Source: Streptomyces sp. CC208A (GTDB lineage Bacteria > Actinomycetota > Actinomycetes > Streptomycetales > Streptomycetaceae). From it: DNA of 64,000 nt. The stretch lies in the NCBI RefSeq assembly GCF_030010625.1, contig NZ_JASCXN010000002.1:1-64000 (forward strand), in the 5' to 3' direction. Positions 28,861 through 36,902 of this stretch are shown here, one piece after another. Positions within the stretch are counted from its first letter, which is position 1, and the number at the start of each line of letters is the position of its first letter. Both the position numbers and the translations under genes were made by a program. The notes under the pieces were generated by a model, which was not told where the DNA came from, did not search any database, and saw only the letters and a list, made by a program, of their open reading frames with translations.

Positions 28861-29328
28861 CTATAGTGCGCCCAGCTTGCGGAAGTCCCAGGAGGCGACC
28901 GCGTCCGGGGTCAGTCGGAGCCAGGCGTGCCGGCCGTCGTGCGGCATGGTGTCCAGGCCGAAGTTCTTCGCGGCGAAGAGGCGTTCCACGGCGTCGAGTT
29001 CGGGGCACGGCTCGCCCGTGCGCGGCGCCTCGCCGACGAAGACGGCCGTCCCCGACAGCTCGACCCCGCGCAGCTCCCCGTACTCCTCCCCGTCGTCCAC
29101 CAGGACGGAGATCCGCGGATCGGCGCGCAGCTCGGCCCAACGGCGGCTGCGCGTCAGCGAGTAGAGCCAGAGCGAGGTACCGTCCCAGGCGAACCAGAGC
29201 GCGCTCACATGGGGACGGCCGTCGGCGGAGACGGTCGCCACCCGGCAGGTGCGCTGTTCGGCGAGGAAGGAGTCCAGCTCCTCCGGGGTCATCATGATCC
29301 GGCGTCCACGGCGCTGCGCGACGGTCAT
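28861..29328 (-). CDS. PPOX-class F420-dependent or flavin-dependent oxidoreductase
   Basis: This 155-residue single-domain split-barrel protein contains RTCRVATVSADGRPHVSALW and LTRSRRWAELRADPRISVLV, the pattern of PPOX-class enzymes that use F420 or FMN in actinobacteria. Which cofactor it binds cannot be settled by eye. The ATG at 29328 is preferred, with GAAGGG nine bases before it. A perfect inverted repeat lies between this gene and the divergent isochorismatase-fold gene, so the pair may share a repressor. Confidence 0.8.
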   Translation of the reverse strand: MTVAQRRGRRIMMTPEELDSFLAEQRTCRVATVSADGRPHVSALWFAWDGTSLWLYSLTRSRRWAELRADPRISVLVDDGEEYGELRGVELSGTAVFVGEAPRTGEPCPELDAVERLFAAKNFGLDTMPHDGRHAWLRLTPDAVASWDFRKLGAL

Positions 29329-29344
29329 CGTCCGCACCCTTCTG

Positions 29345-29369
29345 GATTTCTGATGAGACGTCAGAAATC
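29345..29369. promoter_or_regulatory. Perfect 9-base inverted repeat, operator candidate
   Basis: GATTTCTGA and TCAGAAATC flank a seven-base spacer. The site is AT-rich and central between two divergent genes, with the geometry of a TetR-type operator. No regulator gene is adjacent. Confidence 0.65.
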
Positions 29370-29416
29370 ATGGGCGCGCGACCACGCCGGTGCAAGGGTA
29401 CGCGCGAGGGGGAGAG

Positions 29417-30109
29417 ATGGGCGGAACGGAAGCGACGGACCGGGGGAGAGCGGTGTCCCGCAAGGAGGAGCTCGACGAGCTGCTACGCCCGGACGGCACC
29501 GTCCTGCTCACCGTCGAGTGTCAGGAGGGGGTCGTCGGCGCGGACAGCGCCCTGCCCGAACTCGCCGCCGTCGCCCGGAAGTCGGGTGCCCTGACCAACG
29601 TGGCCCGGCTGGTCGACGCCGCCCACGGCGCAGGCGTCCAGGTGATCCACGCCGTCGCCGAGCGGCGCCCCGACGGGCGCGGCTCCAACGGCAACGCCCG
29701 GCTGTTCCGGGCCGCCGCACGGCTCCCCGTGCAACAGCACAGCGGCTCCACGGCGGTACGCGTCGCGGCGCCCATCCGGGTGGCGGACGAGGACCTGGTG
29801 GTACGGCGGCTGCACGGCCTGTCCCCGCTGGCCGGAACGGACGTGGACGCCCTGCTGCGCAACCTCGGCTGCCGGACCCTCGTCGTCACCGGCGTGTCCG
29901 CCAATGTGGCCGTGCCCAACGCCGTCTTCGACGCGGTGAACCTCGGCTACACGGTCGTCGTGCCCCGGGACGCCATCGCGGGGGTGCCGGCCGACTACAC
30001 CCCCGCGATGATCCGCAACACCCTCGCCCTCGTCGCCACCCTCGCGACCACCGACGACCTGCTCGCCGCCTGGAGGGCGCCGAGACGTTCCGCCGCCGGC
30101 CGGGGCTAG
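29417..30109 (+). CDS. Isochorismatase-fold cysteine hydrolase homologue lacking the catalytic triad
   Basis: This 230-residue protein has the isochorismatase-like Rossmann fold. All three expected catalytic residues appear replaced: the Asp of LLxVDxQ is E34 (LLTVECQ), the Lys is R131 (VVRRLHG), and the Cys of NVCV is A165 (GVSANVAV). The fold motifs around them are intact, so this is probably a binding or structural protein rather than a hydrolase. The ATG follows GAGGGGGAG; a GTG at 29453, also with a good binding site, is a real alternative start. Confidence 0.75.
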   Translation: MGGTEATDRGRAVSRKEELDELLRPDGTVLLTVECQEGVVGADSALPELAAVARKSGALTNVARLVDAAHGAGVQVIHAVAERRPDGRGSNGNARLFRAAARLPVQQHSGSTAVRVAAPIRVADEDLVVRRLHGLSPLAGTDVDALLRNLGCRTLVVTGVSANVAVPNAVFDAVNLGYTVVVPRDAIAGVPADYTPAMIRNTLALVATLATTDDLLAAWRAPRRSAAGRG

Positions 30110-30117
30110 GCGTACGT

Positions 30118-30143
30118 CCGGCCGGGGATCTTCTCCGGGCCGG
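30118..30143. terminator. Probable bidirectional terminator
   Basis: CCGGCC at 30118-30123 pairs with GGCCGG at 30138-30143, and the stem extends inward with one bulge (GGGGA with TCTCC). It lies in the 35 bases between convergent stops. Confidence 0.5.
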
Positions 30144-30144
30144 G

Positions 30145-30561
30145 TCAGCCGAAGGAGATCTCCTCGCCCTTCACCTCGATCGGCTCCGGCGGCAGTGAGG
30201 ACGTCGCCGGGCCCGACTTCACGCTGCCGTCCGACATGTCGAACTTGCTCTGGTGGCACGGGCAGACGATGAGGCCGTTCTCGACCGCTCCCACCGCGCA
30301 GCCCGCGTGCGTGCACTTCGAGGAGAACGCCTTGAACTCCCCGGCCTTCGGCTGGGTGATGACGATCCCCTTGTCCGCGAGGACCTTGCCGCCGCCCACC
30401 GGGATGTCCCCGGTCTTCGCGAGCGGGCCCTGCGGCGCGCCGTCCACGCCTCCCGTGCCGGTGCCGCCCTCCGTGTCCGCGCCTCCGCAGGCGGCCAGTG
30501 CCGCCGAGGCGAGTCCCGCCCCGCCGGCCGCCACCACGGTCCGCCGTGCCACTCCGCTCAT
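30145..30561 (-). CDS. Rieske [2Fe-2S] lipoprotein
   Basis: This 138-residue protein carries a twin-arginine signal (VARRTVVAAGGAGLASAA) ending in a lipobox LAAC, so it should be exported folded and lipid-anchored outside the membrane. The Rieske cluster ligands are CTHAGC and CPCHQS. A Gly/Thr-rich linker follows the lipid-anchored cysteine. GAAGGGG precedes the ATG. There is no cytochrome b or oxygenase partner beside it, so the electron route is unknown. It converges on the isochorismatase-fold gene. Confidence 0.9.
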   Translation of the reverse strand: MSGVARRTVVAAGGAGLASAALAACGGADTEGGTGTGGVDGAPQGPLAKTGDIPVGGGKVLADKGIVITQPKAGEFKAFSSKCTHAGCAVGAVENGLIVCPCHQSKFDMSDGSVKSGPATSSLPPEPIEVKGEEISFG

Positions 30562-30792
30562 GCCTTGCCCCTTCTCCGTCCGCACGCACTGCCGTGCTTC
30601 GGGAGTGACGGTAGACGCAGTGGCTGTGACGTACGCCCTGTTCGCCGCAGACTCCTCCTGCCGCTCTACGGTCCGCACCGGGAACACCGTCCTCGACGGG
30701 ATCACCGGTACGCCGTGAGGCCGGAGTTCACGCTTCCGGGCGACGATCTCTTTGTTTCCCCCGACGGCACCTGCGGGCAAGACCCGGGCGGA

Positions 30793-30798
30793 TAAAAT
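30793..30798 (+). promoter_or_regulatory. -10 box of the kinase-ATPase operon
   Basis: TAAAAT stands out in GC-rich surroundings and predicts a transcript start near 30805, about 14 bases before the kinase GTG. No good -35 is visible, so an alternative sigma factor or an activator may be required. Confidence 0.45.
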
Positions 30799-30818
30799 TC
30801 CGGGGCGGGGGTGACGGT

Positions 30819-33116
30819 GTGGACGAGTGGGCTGTGTCGGCTGAGGTGACGCGCCGTGATGGGGCCGGTTCCGGTGACGGCGGGCGCGACGTCGCCGTGA
30901 CGCGTCGCGACGACGGCGGCGACGCCCCGACGCTGCTGCGATTACCGTCGGCGCTCGTCGAACGGTTCGTGGCGGTCCGCGAGTTACCCCACCAGGGGCG
31001 CGAGGCGGATGTGCTGCTGGTCCGCGACGCGGAGGGCGACGAGTTCGTCGCGAAGGTGTACCGCAGCGGCGTCCGGGTCGCGCCCGGCGTCTGGGAGCGG
31101 CTGCGGGGACTGGACACCGGCCATGTGGCGCGGCTGATCGAGACGGGCTTCTCGGACGGGCGCGACTACGAGGTGTCCGAATACCTGCCCCGGGGGTCCC
31201 TCGAGGGTCTGACCGGGGCCGGGACGGCGGTGCCGCCGGCCGTCCTGACCAGTGTCGTCTCCCAGCTGACGGAGGCGGTGGCCCAGCTGCACGGCGCGGG
31301 GATCGTGCACGGCGACCTGAAACCGTCGAACGTGCTCCTGCGCCGCAGGGAACCGCTGGAATTGGCTCTGGCGGACTTCGGGGTGAGCAAATCACTGGAC
31401 GCGACCTCCCGGTTCACCCGGCGGGTGTTCGGGACGCTGGCCTACTCGGCCCCGGAGTACGTGTTCGGCGCGGAGGTGTCCGGTTCGCAGGACTGGTGGT
31501 CCGTGGGGGTGATCGTCCGCCAACTGGCCACCGGCCGCGCGCCGTTCGACGGCCTGTCGGAGCAGGCCGTCCGGCACCATCTGGCGACCCGGCCGGTCGA
31601 CCTGTCGGACGTGCCGGACGAACGGGTGCGGCTGCTGTGCGCCGGGCTCCTGGTCAGGGACCCCGAGCGCCGGTGGGGCGCCGCCGAGGTGCGCGGCTGG
31701 CTCCGGGGCGACACCCCGGAGGTCCCCGAGGACCGGCCGTTCCCCGGCGCCGTGCCGCCGGGCGCCGCCGGGCGCAGGCCGCTGGAGTTCAACGGCGTGA
31801 GGCACACGGAGAAGGCGGCACTGGCCCGGGCCCTGGCTGCGGACTGGGAGACCGCCGCGCGCCGGTTCTTCGCCCTCATGGGGGACCCGGAGGACCCCGG
31901 GCAGGGCTGGCGCCAACTGCGGGGCTGGCTGGCCCAGTTCGAGGACCCCGAGCACGACCGCCTCGAAGAGCTCGCGGACCTGGTCGACGTCCACCTGCCG
32001 GGAGGCGACGCGCCGGACGTGAAGATGCTGCGGCTGCTGCACTGGCTCGACCCGACGATGCCGCCCGTCTACCGCGGCGGGCGGATGCTTCCCGAGGACC
32101 TGCTCTCCCTCGCCGAGCGGGCCTCGGCCACCCGGGACGACGACGGACGCCGGGCCGCCCGCGCACTCGTCGACGAGCTGTACACCCACGATCTGCTCGC
32201 CACCCTCGCGGCCTTCGGCGCGGGCGCCGACCGGCTCGCCGGCGTGGACCAGCGCTGGCGCGACCTGAACGCCCGGTGGGACGGACTGCGGCGGTCGGCC
32301 GCGCTGCCCCCCAGGATCCGGGAGGAGCTCGGGGCCGCCGACATCCGGGTGGAGGCGCTGGCCATCGCGGTGGCGCCGGAATGGGCCCGGGCGCTGCGGC
32401 AGCGGGTCGAGTCCTCCGCGGCCTCCGTCCGGGGCGGGACCGGCTGGTTCGACGCCCTGCTGGCCGACGGCGGGGACCCCGTCCGGCACCTGGCGGCCGC
32501 GCGCGTCCTGCCGACCGCCGCCGCCGAGGCCCGCCGCCTGGAGGAGCTGCGCCGCGCCCACCGGGCCGCGGAGGCGGTCCACCGGCGCGAGTGGACCGAG
32601 GCGGAGGAACGCAGACGCTCCGGCTCCCGGGAGGCCGTCCTGCGCGCCCTCGGCGGCGTGGCCCTGCTGGCCGTCCTGCCGTTCGGCGTCCCCCTGGTCC
32701 TGGGAGCCCTGATCGGCGACGAGGAGTTCCTCCCGCGGTTCGTCCCCGCCGCCACCGTGACCTTCGGGATTCCGCTCGTCTGCGAGCTGCTCCTGGCGGC
32801 GAGGCTCGGAGAGGCCTACCACCCGCGGTGGTCCCTGCAGTCCCGCCTCGCCGGCCTGCGCCGCCGGCTGCCCGGCCGGCAGGGGGCACTGGCGGTACAG
32901 CTGCGGTCCATGCGGAAGAGGACGATCGCCTGCGGCGGGGGCTGCCTGCTCTACCTGGCCCTCGCCACCGTGACCTGGCTGATCGTCACCCTGCGGGTCT
33001 GGTCGCCGATCCCCCTCCTGGTCGCGGCGGGGTACGGGACGTGGTCGTGGGTGCGGTACCGGGACTGGCGCGCGGCGCACCAGTCGCAGCGGACACAGAT
33101 GCTGGGGGAGAGATGA
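30819..33116 (+). CDS. Membrane Ser/Thr protein kinase, first gene of a five-gene signalling operon
   Basis: The protein has 765 residues. The kinase domain spans about 50-310: ATP-binding K79 (FVAKVYR), catalytic D166 in HGDLKPSN, D186 of DFG, and GTLAYSAPE. A helical region without known domain follows at about 325-600. Two or more membrane helices at about 610-660 and two near 705-745 place the kinase on the cytoplasmic face. There are no PASTA repeats. Codons 42 and 56 are TTA, rare in Streptomyces, so translation should depend on bldA. Its stop overlaps the next start (ATGA). The FHA protein at the operon's end is the likely reader of its phosphorylation. Confidence 0.88.
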   Translation: MDEWAVSAEVTRRDGAGSGDGGRDVAVTRRDDGGDAPTLLRLPSALVERFVAVRELPHQGREADVLLVRDAEGDEFVAKVYRSGVRVAPGVWERLRGLDTGHVARLIETGFSDGRDYEVSEYLPRGSLEGLTGAGTAVPPAVLTSVVSQLTEAVAQLHGAGIVHGDLKPSNVLLRRREPLELALADFGVSKSLDATSRFTRRVFGTLAYSAPEYVFGAEVSGSQDWWSVGVIVRQLATGRAPFDGLSEQAVRHHLATRPVDLSDVPDERVRLLCAGLLVRDPERRWGAAEVRGWLRGDTPEVPEDRPFPGAVPPGAAGRRPLEFNGVRHTEKAALARALAADWETAARRFFALMGDPEDPGQGWRQLRGWLAQFEDPEHDRLEELADLVDVHLPGGDAPDVKMLRLLHWLDPTMPPVYRGGRMLPEDLLSLAERASATRDDDGRRAARALVDELYTHDLLATLAAFGAGADRLAGVDQRWRDLNARWDGLRRSAALPPRIREELGAADIRVEALAIAVAPEWARALRQRVESSAASVRGGTGWFDALLADGGDPVRHLAAARVLPTAAAEARRLEELRRAHRAAEAVHRREWTEAEERRRSGSREAVLRALGGVALLAVLPFGVPLVLGALIGDEEFLPRFVPAATVTFGIPLVCELLLAARLGEAYHPRWSLQSRLAGLRRRLPGRQGALAVQLRSMRKRTIACGGGCLLYLALATVTWLIVTLRVWSPIPLLVAAGYGTWSWVRYRDWRAAHQSQRTQMLGER

Positions 33117-34399
33117 GCGGGCCCAAATGCGCGACGTACCAGTGCGATCCGTCCCTCACCGCCGCCGAGTTGCGCGCGGCCGCGCGGGACGCCGCGGTGC
33201 GCGAGGCCACCCGGCGCCGTGCGGAGGCCGCCCGCGAGGCGGCCCTCCTGGCCGCGGCCGCCCGGGACGCGGCCGTACGCGGCGTGAAGACCCGCAACGC
33301 GCGGATCGCGGCGCTCGCCCGCTTCCGGGCGGAGCTCGCGGAGCGGTACGGCGACGCCGTCACCGTACGGCCGCCCGCACCGCTCCACCTCGACACGCAG
33401 CCCACGTCCGGCCTTGAGGCCTGGTGCGCCGAGACCGACCGCGCGCTGGACGCCGCGGAGCGGGAACTGCGGGAACAGGCCGCCCGGGCCGTCGCGGCGG
33501 ACCTGTTCAAGGACGTGACCGGAGAGCGCGCCGAACGCCCGGCCGACGCCGCCGAGTCGTTCGCGGACCGCCCGGAATCCGATGGTGCCGTCGGAGCCGG
33601 GCACGAGGACGCGGAGGACGTCGAACGGACCCTGACCCGCGTCCTGTCGCGGCTCCTCCCGGACTGCGACGACGCCCACCGGGCGGAGGCCCACGCGGCG
33701 GCGGCGCGGATGGCCGGGGCGGCCACCCCCGGCGAGGCGCGCACCTGGCTGACCGAGACGCGGCTCCGGGTCCAGCGCGCCAACGCGGCCGCGGAGACCC
33801 GGCGGAGCGAGGCCGACGAGGCGGTCCGCCTCCTCCACGACCTCGACGCCCCGGGAGACGCCGGGAACGAGGCGGAGACGGACGCGGTACGGGCCCTGCT
33901 CGCGGAGGTCGTGGCAGGCCGCCGCGCCCTCGACGCGCCGCTGCGCCGACGGGCGGCCGACCGCCGGGCCGCGGCCGAGGCGGAGGCGGAACGGCAGTAC
34001 GTGGTCACCACGGTGACCGACGCCCTCACCGACCTCGGCTACCAGGTCAGCCAGGGGTTCGAGACGCTCACCGTCACCGACGGCGCCCTGCGCCTGTCCC
34101 GGAGCGAATGGCCCGACCACGCCGTCAACCTGGTCGTCGACCAGCAGGGCGGCCAGCTCCGTACCGCCGTGGTGCGCACCGCCGCGGGCCGCGGCGACGA
34201 CGACGCCCACCTGGACGCCGAACGCGAGGAGCAGTGGTGCGAGGACTTCCGCGACCTGCGGGGCCACCTCGCGCAGGCGGGGCTGACCACGGACCTCCAG
34301 GTCGCGATCCCGCCCGGACAGGTTCCCGTACCCCTGGCCGTCCCCCCGGCCGCGTCGGGCACGCGGGCCCGGCCCCGGCACCGGGAGCGCGACCGATGA
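33113..34399 (+). CDS. MSGPK-type coiled-coil protein of unknown function
   Basis: This 428-residue protein starts MSGPKCATYQCD. An alanine/arginine/glutamate-rich coiled coil follows at about 18-75, then helical segments to about residue 290. A compact C-terminal domain at about 290-410 (TVTDALTDLGYQVSQGFETL, then EREEQWCEDFRDLRGHLAQA) completes it. There is no signal peptide or membrane segment. I recall other bacterial proteins with the same MSGPK start and a C-terminal WC-x-DF motif, but not a function. C6 and C11 near the N-terminus could be targets of the radical SAM protein; that is speculation. Starts and stops overlap both neighbours. Confidence 0.7.
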   Translation: MSGPKCATYQCDPSLTAAELRAAARDAAVREATRRRAEAAREAALLAAAARDAAVRGVKTRNARIAALARFRAELAERYGDAVTVRPPAPLHLDTQPTSGLEAWCAETDRALDAAERELREQAARAVAADLFKDVTGERAERPADAAESFADRPESDGAVGAGHEDAEDVERTLTRVLSRLLPDCDDAHRAEAHAAAARMAGAATPGEARTWLTETRLRVQRANAAAETRRSEADEAVRLLHDLDAPGDAGNEAETDAVRALLAEVVAGRRALDAPLRRRAADRRAAAEAEAERQYVVTTVTDALTDLGYQVSQGFETLTVTDGALRLSRSEWPDHAVNLVVDQQGGQLRTAVVRTAAGRGDDDAHLDAEREEQWCEDFRDLRGHLAQAGLTTDLQVAIPPGQVPVPLAVPPAASGTRARPRHRERDR

Positions 34400-36246
34400 C
34401 CCCTCCGTTCGTCCGGGAGTTCGAGGCGACCCTGCCCGTCCACTCCCAGTTCGTGCTGTGGGGGAACCGCCACGACAGCTTCCTCGTCCGGGAGCCCGGC
34501 GGCGCACGGCCCCGTCTGCTGTCCCTGCCCGACCTGCTCTGGGAGACGCTCCGCCGCAACGGATACGCGTGCCTGCTCGTCCACGACCCCGTGGACGGCC
34601 TCCGGGCGCACCTGCCCGCCGGCGCCACGGCCGAGGACGCCGACCGGGCCGAGGACGCCGTGTCCCGGCTGTTCACCCGGGCCCCGCGACCGGGCACCCT
34701 CCCGTCCCTGGAGGCCCTGCGGACGCTGATGGCCGAGCTGGCCCGCCCCGCGCAGCCGATCCGGGCGGCGCTCGCGATCGACGACGCCTCCCGCATCGCG
34801 CGCGGCGCCACCGAGATGGAACCGAACGAGCGGGACTTCTTCAGGTTCTGCGCCGGGCTCTCCCGGCTCGCCGCCCCGGTGGGGGCGCGGACCGGCCGTA
34901 CGACCCCGCTGTACAACCCGGTGATCTGGCTGGCGGACCGCGAGGGCGATCTGCCGGCCTGGCTCACCTCGGCCAACGACCAGGTCCGGTCCATCGGCCT
35001 TCCGCTGCCGGACCTCGGCGACCGGCAGGCCACCGCGCGCCTGCTGATGAAGCTCTTCGGCGTCACGGACCTCGACGCGGACCCGGGGGCGGCCGAGGCG
35101 TGCGAAGCCTTCGCGGCCCAGACGGACGGCCTCACCCTCCAGGCGATGATCGAGGTCACCCGGCTGGCCCGGGACCACGGCCTGACCCTGACCGGACTCC
35201 CGGACGCGATCCGCGTCTACAAGCTCGGCGTCATGGACAACCCCTGGAAACGGGAGTACCTCCGCAAGCGGATCACGGACGGCCAGCAGTCGATCCCGCG
35301 CCGCGTCGTCGGACAGCCGCAGGCCGTCACCAAGACCCTCGACATCCTGAAGCGGGCGGCACTCGGACTGTCCGGCGCACAGCAGGCCAGCTCCTCGGCC
35401 CGGCCGCGCGGCGTGCTCTTCTTCGCCGGCCCCACGGGCGTCGGCAAGACGGAACTGGCCAAGGCCGTCTCCTCGTTGATCTTCGCGGACGAGTCCGCCT
35501 ATCTGCGGTTCGACATGAGCGAGTTCTCCTCGGAGCACGCCGGGGACCGGCTGATCGGGGCGCCCCCGGGGTACGTCGGCTTCGAGGCGGGCGGCGAACT
35601 GACCAACGCGGTGCGGCAGCAGCCCTTCCGGGTGATCCTCTTCGACGAGATCGAGAAGGCGCACCCGCGGATCCTGGACAAGTTCCTGCAGATCCTGGAG
35701 GACGGCCGGCTGACGGACGGGCGCGGCGCGACGGCGCACTTCTCCGAGTCCGTCCTCGTGTTCACCTCCAACCTCGGCATGAACGTGACGGACGACAGCG
35801 GGCGGCTCGTGCCGCACGTCCATCCCGGCATGCCGTACGAGGAACTCGAAGGCCGCGTGAAGGCGGCGATCAGCGACCACTTCACCCGCGTCCTCGGCCG
35901 ACCCGAGCTGCTCAACCGCTTCGGCGACAACATCGTGGTGTTCGACTTCATCGACGACGAGGCGGCCACCCGCATCTTCGGCCTCCAGCTCGACAACATC
36001 GTCTCCAGGGTCCGCGAGGAGCAGGGCATCGTCCTGGAGGTGACCCCCGAGGCCCGGGAGGCGCTGCGCACGGCCTGCGCCGACCACCCGCGGATGGGCG
36101 GCCGGGGCATCGGCATGGCCCTGGAGTCGCAGTTCCTCAACCCCCTCGCCCGCGCCCTGTTCGACCGCGACCCGGCGGCGGGGGCGCACGTCCGGGTGAC
36201 CGGCCTGCGGCGCGAGGGCGACATCGTCTCCCTGGAGCTGGCATGA
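34396..36246 (+). CDS. ClpB-like AAA+ ATPase with a degenerate first AAA domain
   Basis: The protein has 616 residues. The C-terminal half is a ClpB D2-type AAA+ module: Walker A GPTGVGKTELAKA with K351, the pore-loop region GAPPGYVGFEAGG, Walker B VILFDEIEKAHP with D417-E418, and the arginine-finger region RPELLNRFG. The N-terminal half (about 1-270) looks like a second AAA domain that has lost its P-loop, keeping strands such as RAALAIDDASRI and NPVIWLADREGD. There is no Clp-N, middle domain or ClpP-binding loop. It probably remodels a protein complex. ATGA overlaps link it to both neighbours. Confidence 0.87.
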   Translation: MTPPFVREFEATLPVHSQFVLWGNRHDSFLVREPGGARPRLLSLPDLLWETLRRNGYACLLVHDPVDGLRAHLPAGATAEDADRAEDAVSRLFTRAPRPGTLPSLEALRTLMAELARPAQPIRAALAIDDASRIARGATEMEPNERDFFRFCAGLSRLAAPVGARTGRTTPLYNPVIWLADREGDLPAWLTSANDQVRSIGLPLPDLGDRQATARLLMKLFGVTDLDADPGAAEACEAFAAQTDGLTLQAMIEVTRLARDHGLTLTGLPDAIRVYKLGVMDNPWKREYLRKRITDGQQSIPRRVVGQPQAVTKTLDILKRAALGLSGAQQASSSARPRGVLFFAGPTGVGKTELAKAVSSLIFADESAYLRFDMSEFSSEHAGDRLIGAPPGYVGFEAGGELTNAVRQQPFRVILFDEIEKAHPRILDKFLQILEDGRLTDGRGATAHFSESVLVFTSNLGMNVTDDSGRLVPHVHPGMPYEELEGRVKAAISDHFTRVLGRPELLNRFGDNIVVFDFIDDEAATRIFGLQLDNIVSRVREEQGIVLEVTPEAREALRTACADHPRMGGRGIGMALESQFLNPLARALFDRDPAAGAHVRVTGLRREGDIVSLELA

Positions 36247-36902
36247 CGTCCCCCGTCCCGTTGATGCTGAACAAGGCGCACTACCCGGTGACGTCGCTGG
36301 GACCCGGCACCCGGGCGGGCATCTGGACGCAGGGCTGCACGATCGGCTGTGCCGGGTGCGTCTCCCAGGACACCTGGGAGGCCGACCCCGGCACGTCCGT
36401 GGACGTCGCGGCGGTCCGGGCCTGGCTCGCCGGGCTGCCCGAACCGCTCGACGGGATCACGGTCTCCGGCGGCGAGCCGTTCCAGCAGCCGGAAGCGCTC
36501 GCCGCGCTCCTGGAGTGGGTCCGCGCCTGGAACCGCGAGCGGCCCGTGCCCCTGGACGTGCTCGTCTACAGCGGGTACTCCCTCACACGGCTGAGGAAGG
36601 AGCACCCCTCGCTCCTCGGCCTGTGCGACGCGGTGCTCACAGGGCCGTACGTCGAACGCCTCAACAGCCCCGGCCTGCGCTGGAAGGGGTCGAGCAACCA
36701 GCGGCTGACCGCGCTGACCGACCTCGGACGCGAGCGCTACGAGGGAACGGACCCCGGGGACGCGCCGCCGCCCATGCAGGTCGCGGTGGACGACGGCCGC
36801 GTCTGGTTCATCGGTGTGCCGCGCCGGGGCGACATGGACCGCCTGAGCGCCCGGCTCCGGTCGGCCGGCATCACCGTGGAAGGGGCGTCGTGGCGCAGCT
36901 GA
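36243..36902 (+). CDS. Radical SAM, NrdG-like 4Fe-4S activating protein
   Basis: This 219-residue protein is of the short radical SAM activase type. The cluster cysteines are C32, C36 and C39 in WTQGCTIGCAGC; TVSGGEPFQQPEAL is the SAM-binding GGE motif. Known relatives install a glycyl radical on anaerobic ribonucleotide reductase or pyruvate formate-lyase, but no glycyl radical enzyme is encoded here and Streptomyces rarely has one. Its target is thus unknown and may be another product of the operon. It starts inside the ATPase stop codon. Confidence 0.87.
   Translation: MTSPVPLMLNKAHYPVTSLGPGTRAGIWTQGCTIGCAGCVSQDTWEADPGTSVDVAAVRAWLAGLPEPLDGITVSGGEPFQQPEALAALLEWVRAWNRERPVPLDVLVYSGYSLTRLRKEHPSLLGLCDAVLTGPYVERLNSPGLRWKGSSNQRLTALTDLGRERYEGTDPGDAPPPMQVAVDDGRVWFIGVPRRGDMDRLSARLRSAGITVEGASWRS

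Noticed and set aside
30145..31395. Long minus-strand frame extending the Rieske gene upstream
   Set aside because: The twin-arginine lipoprotein signal begins at the ATG at 30561, preceded by GAAGGGG; the longer frame is a shadow of the kinase gene.
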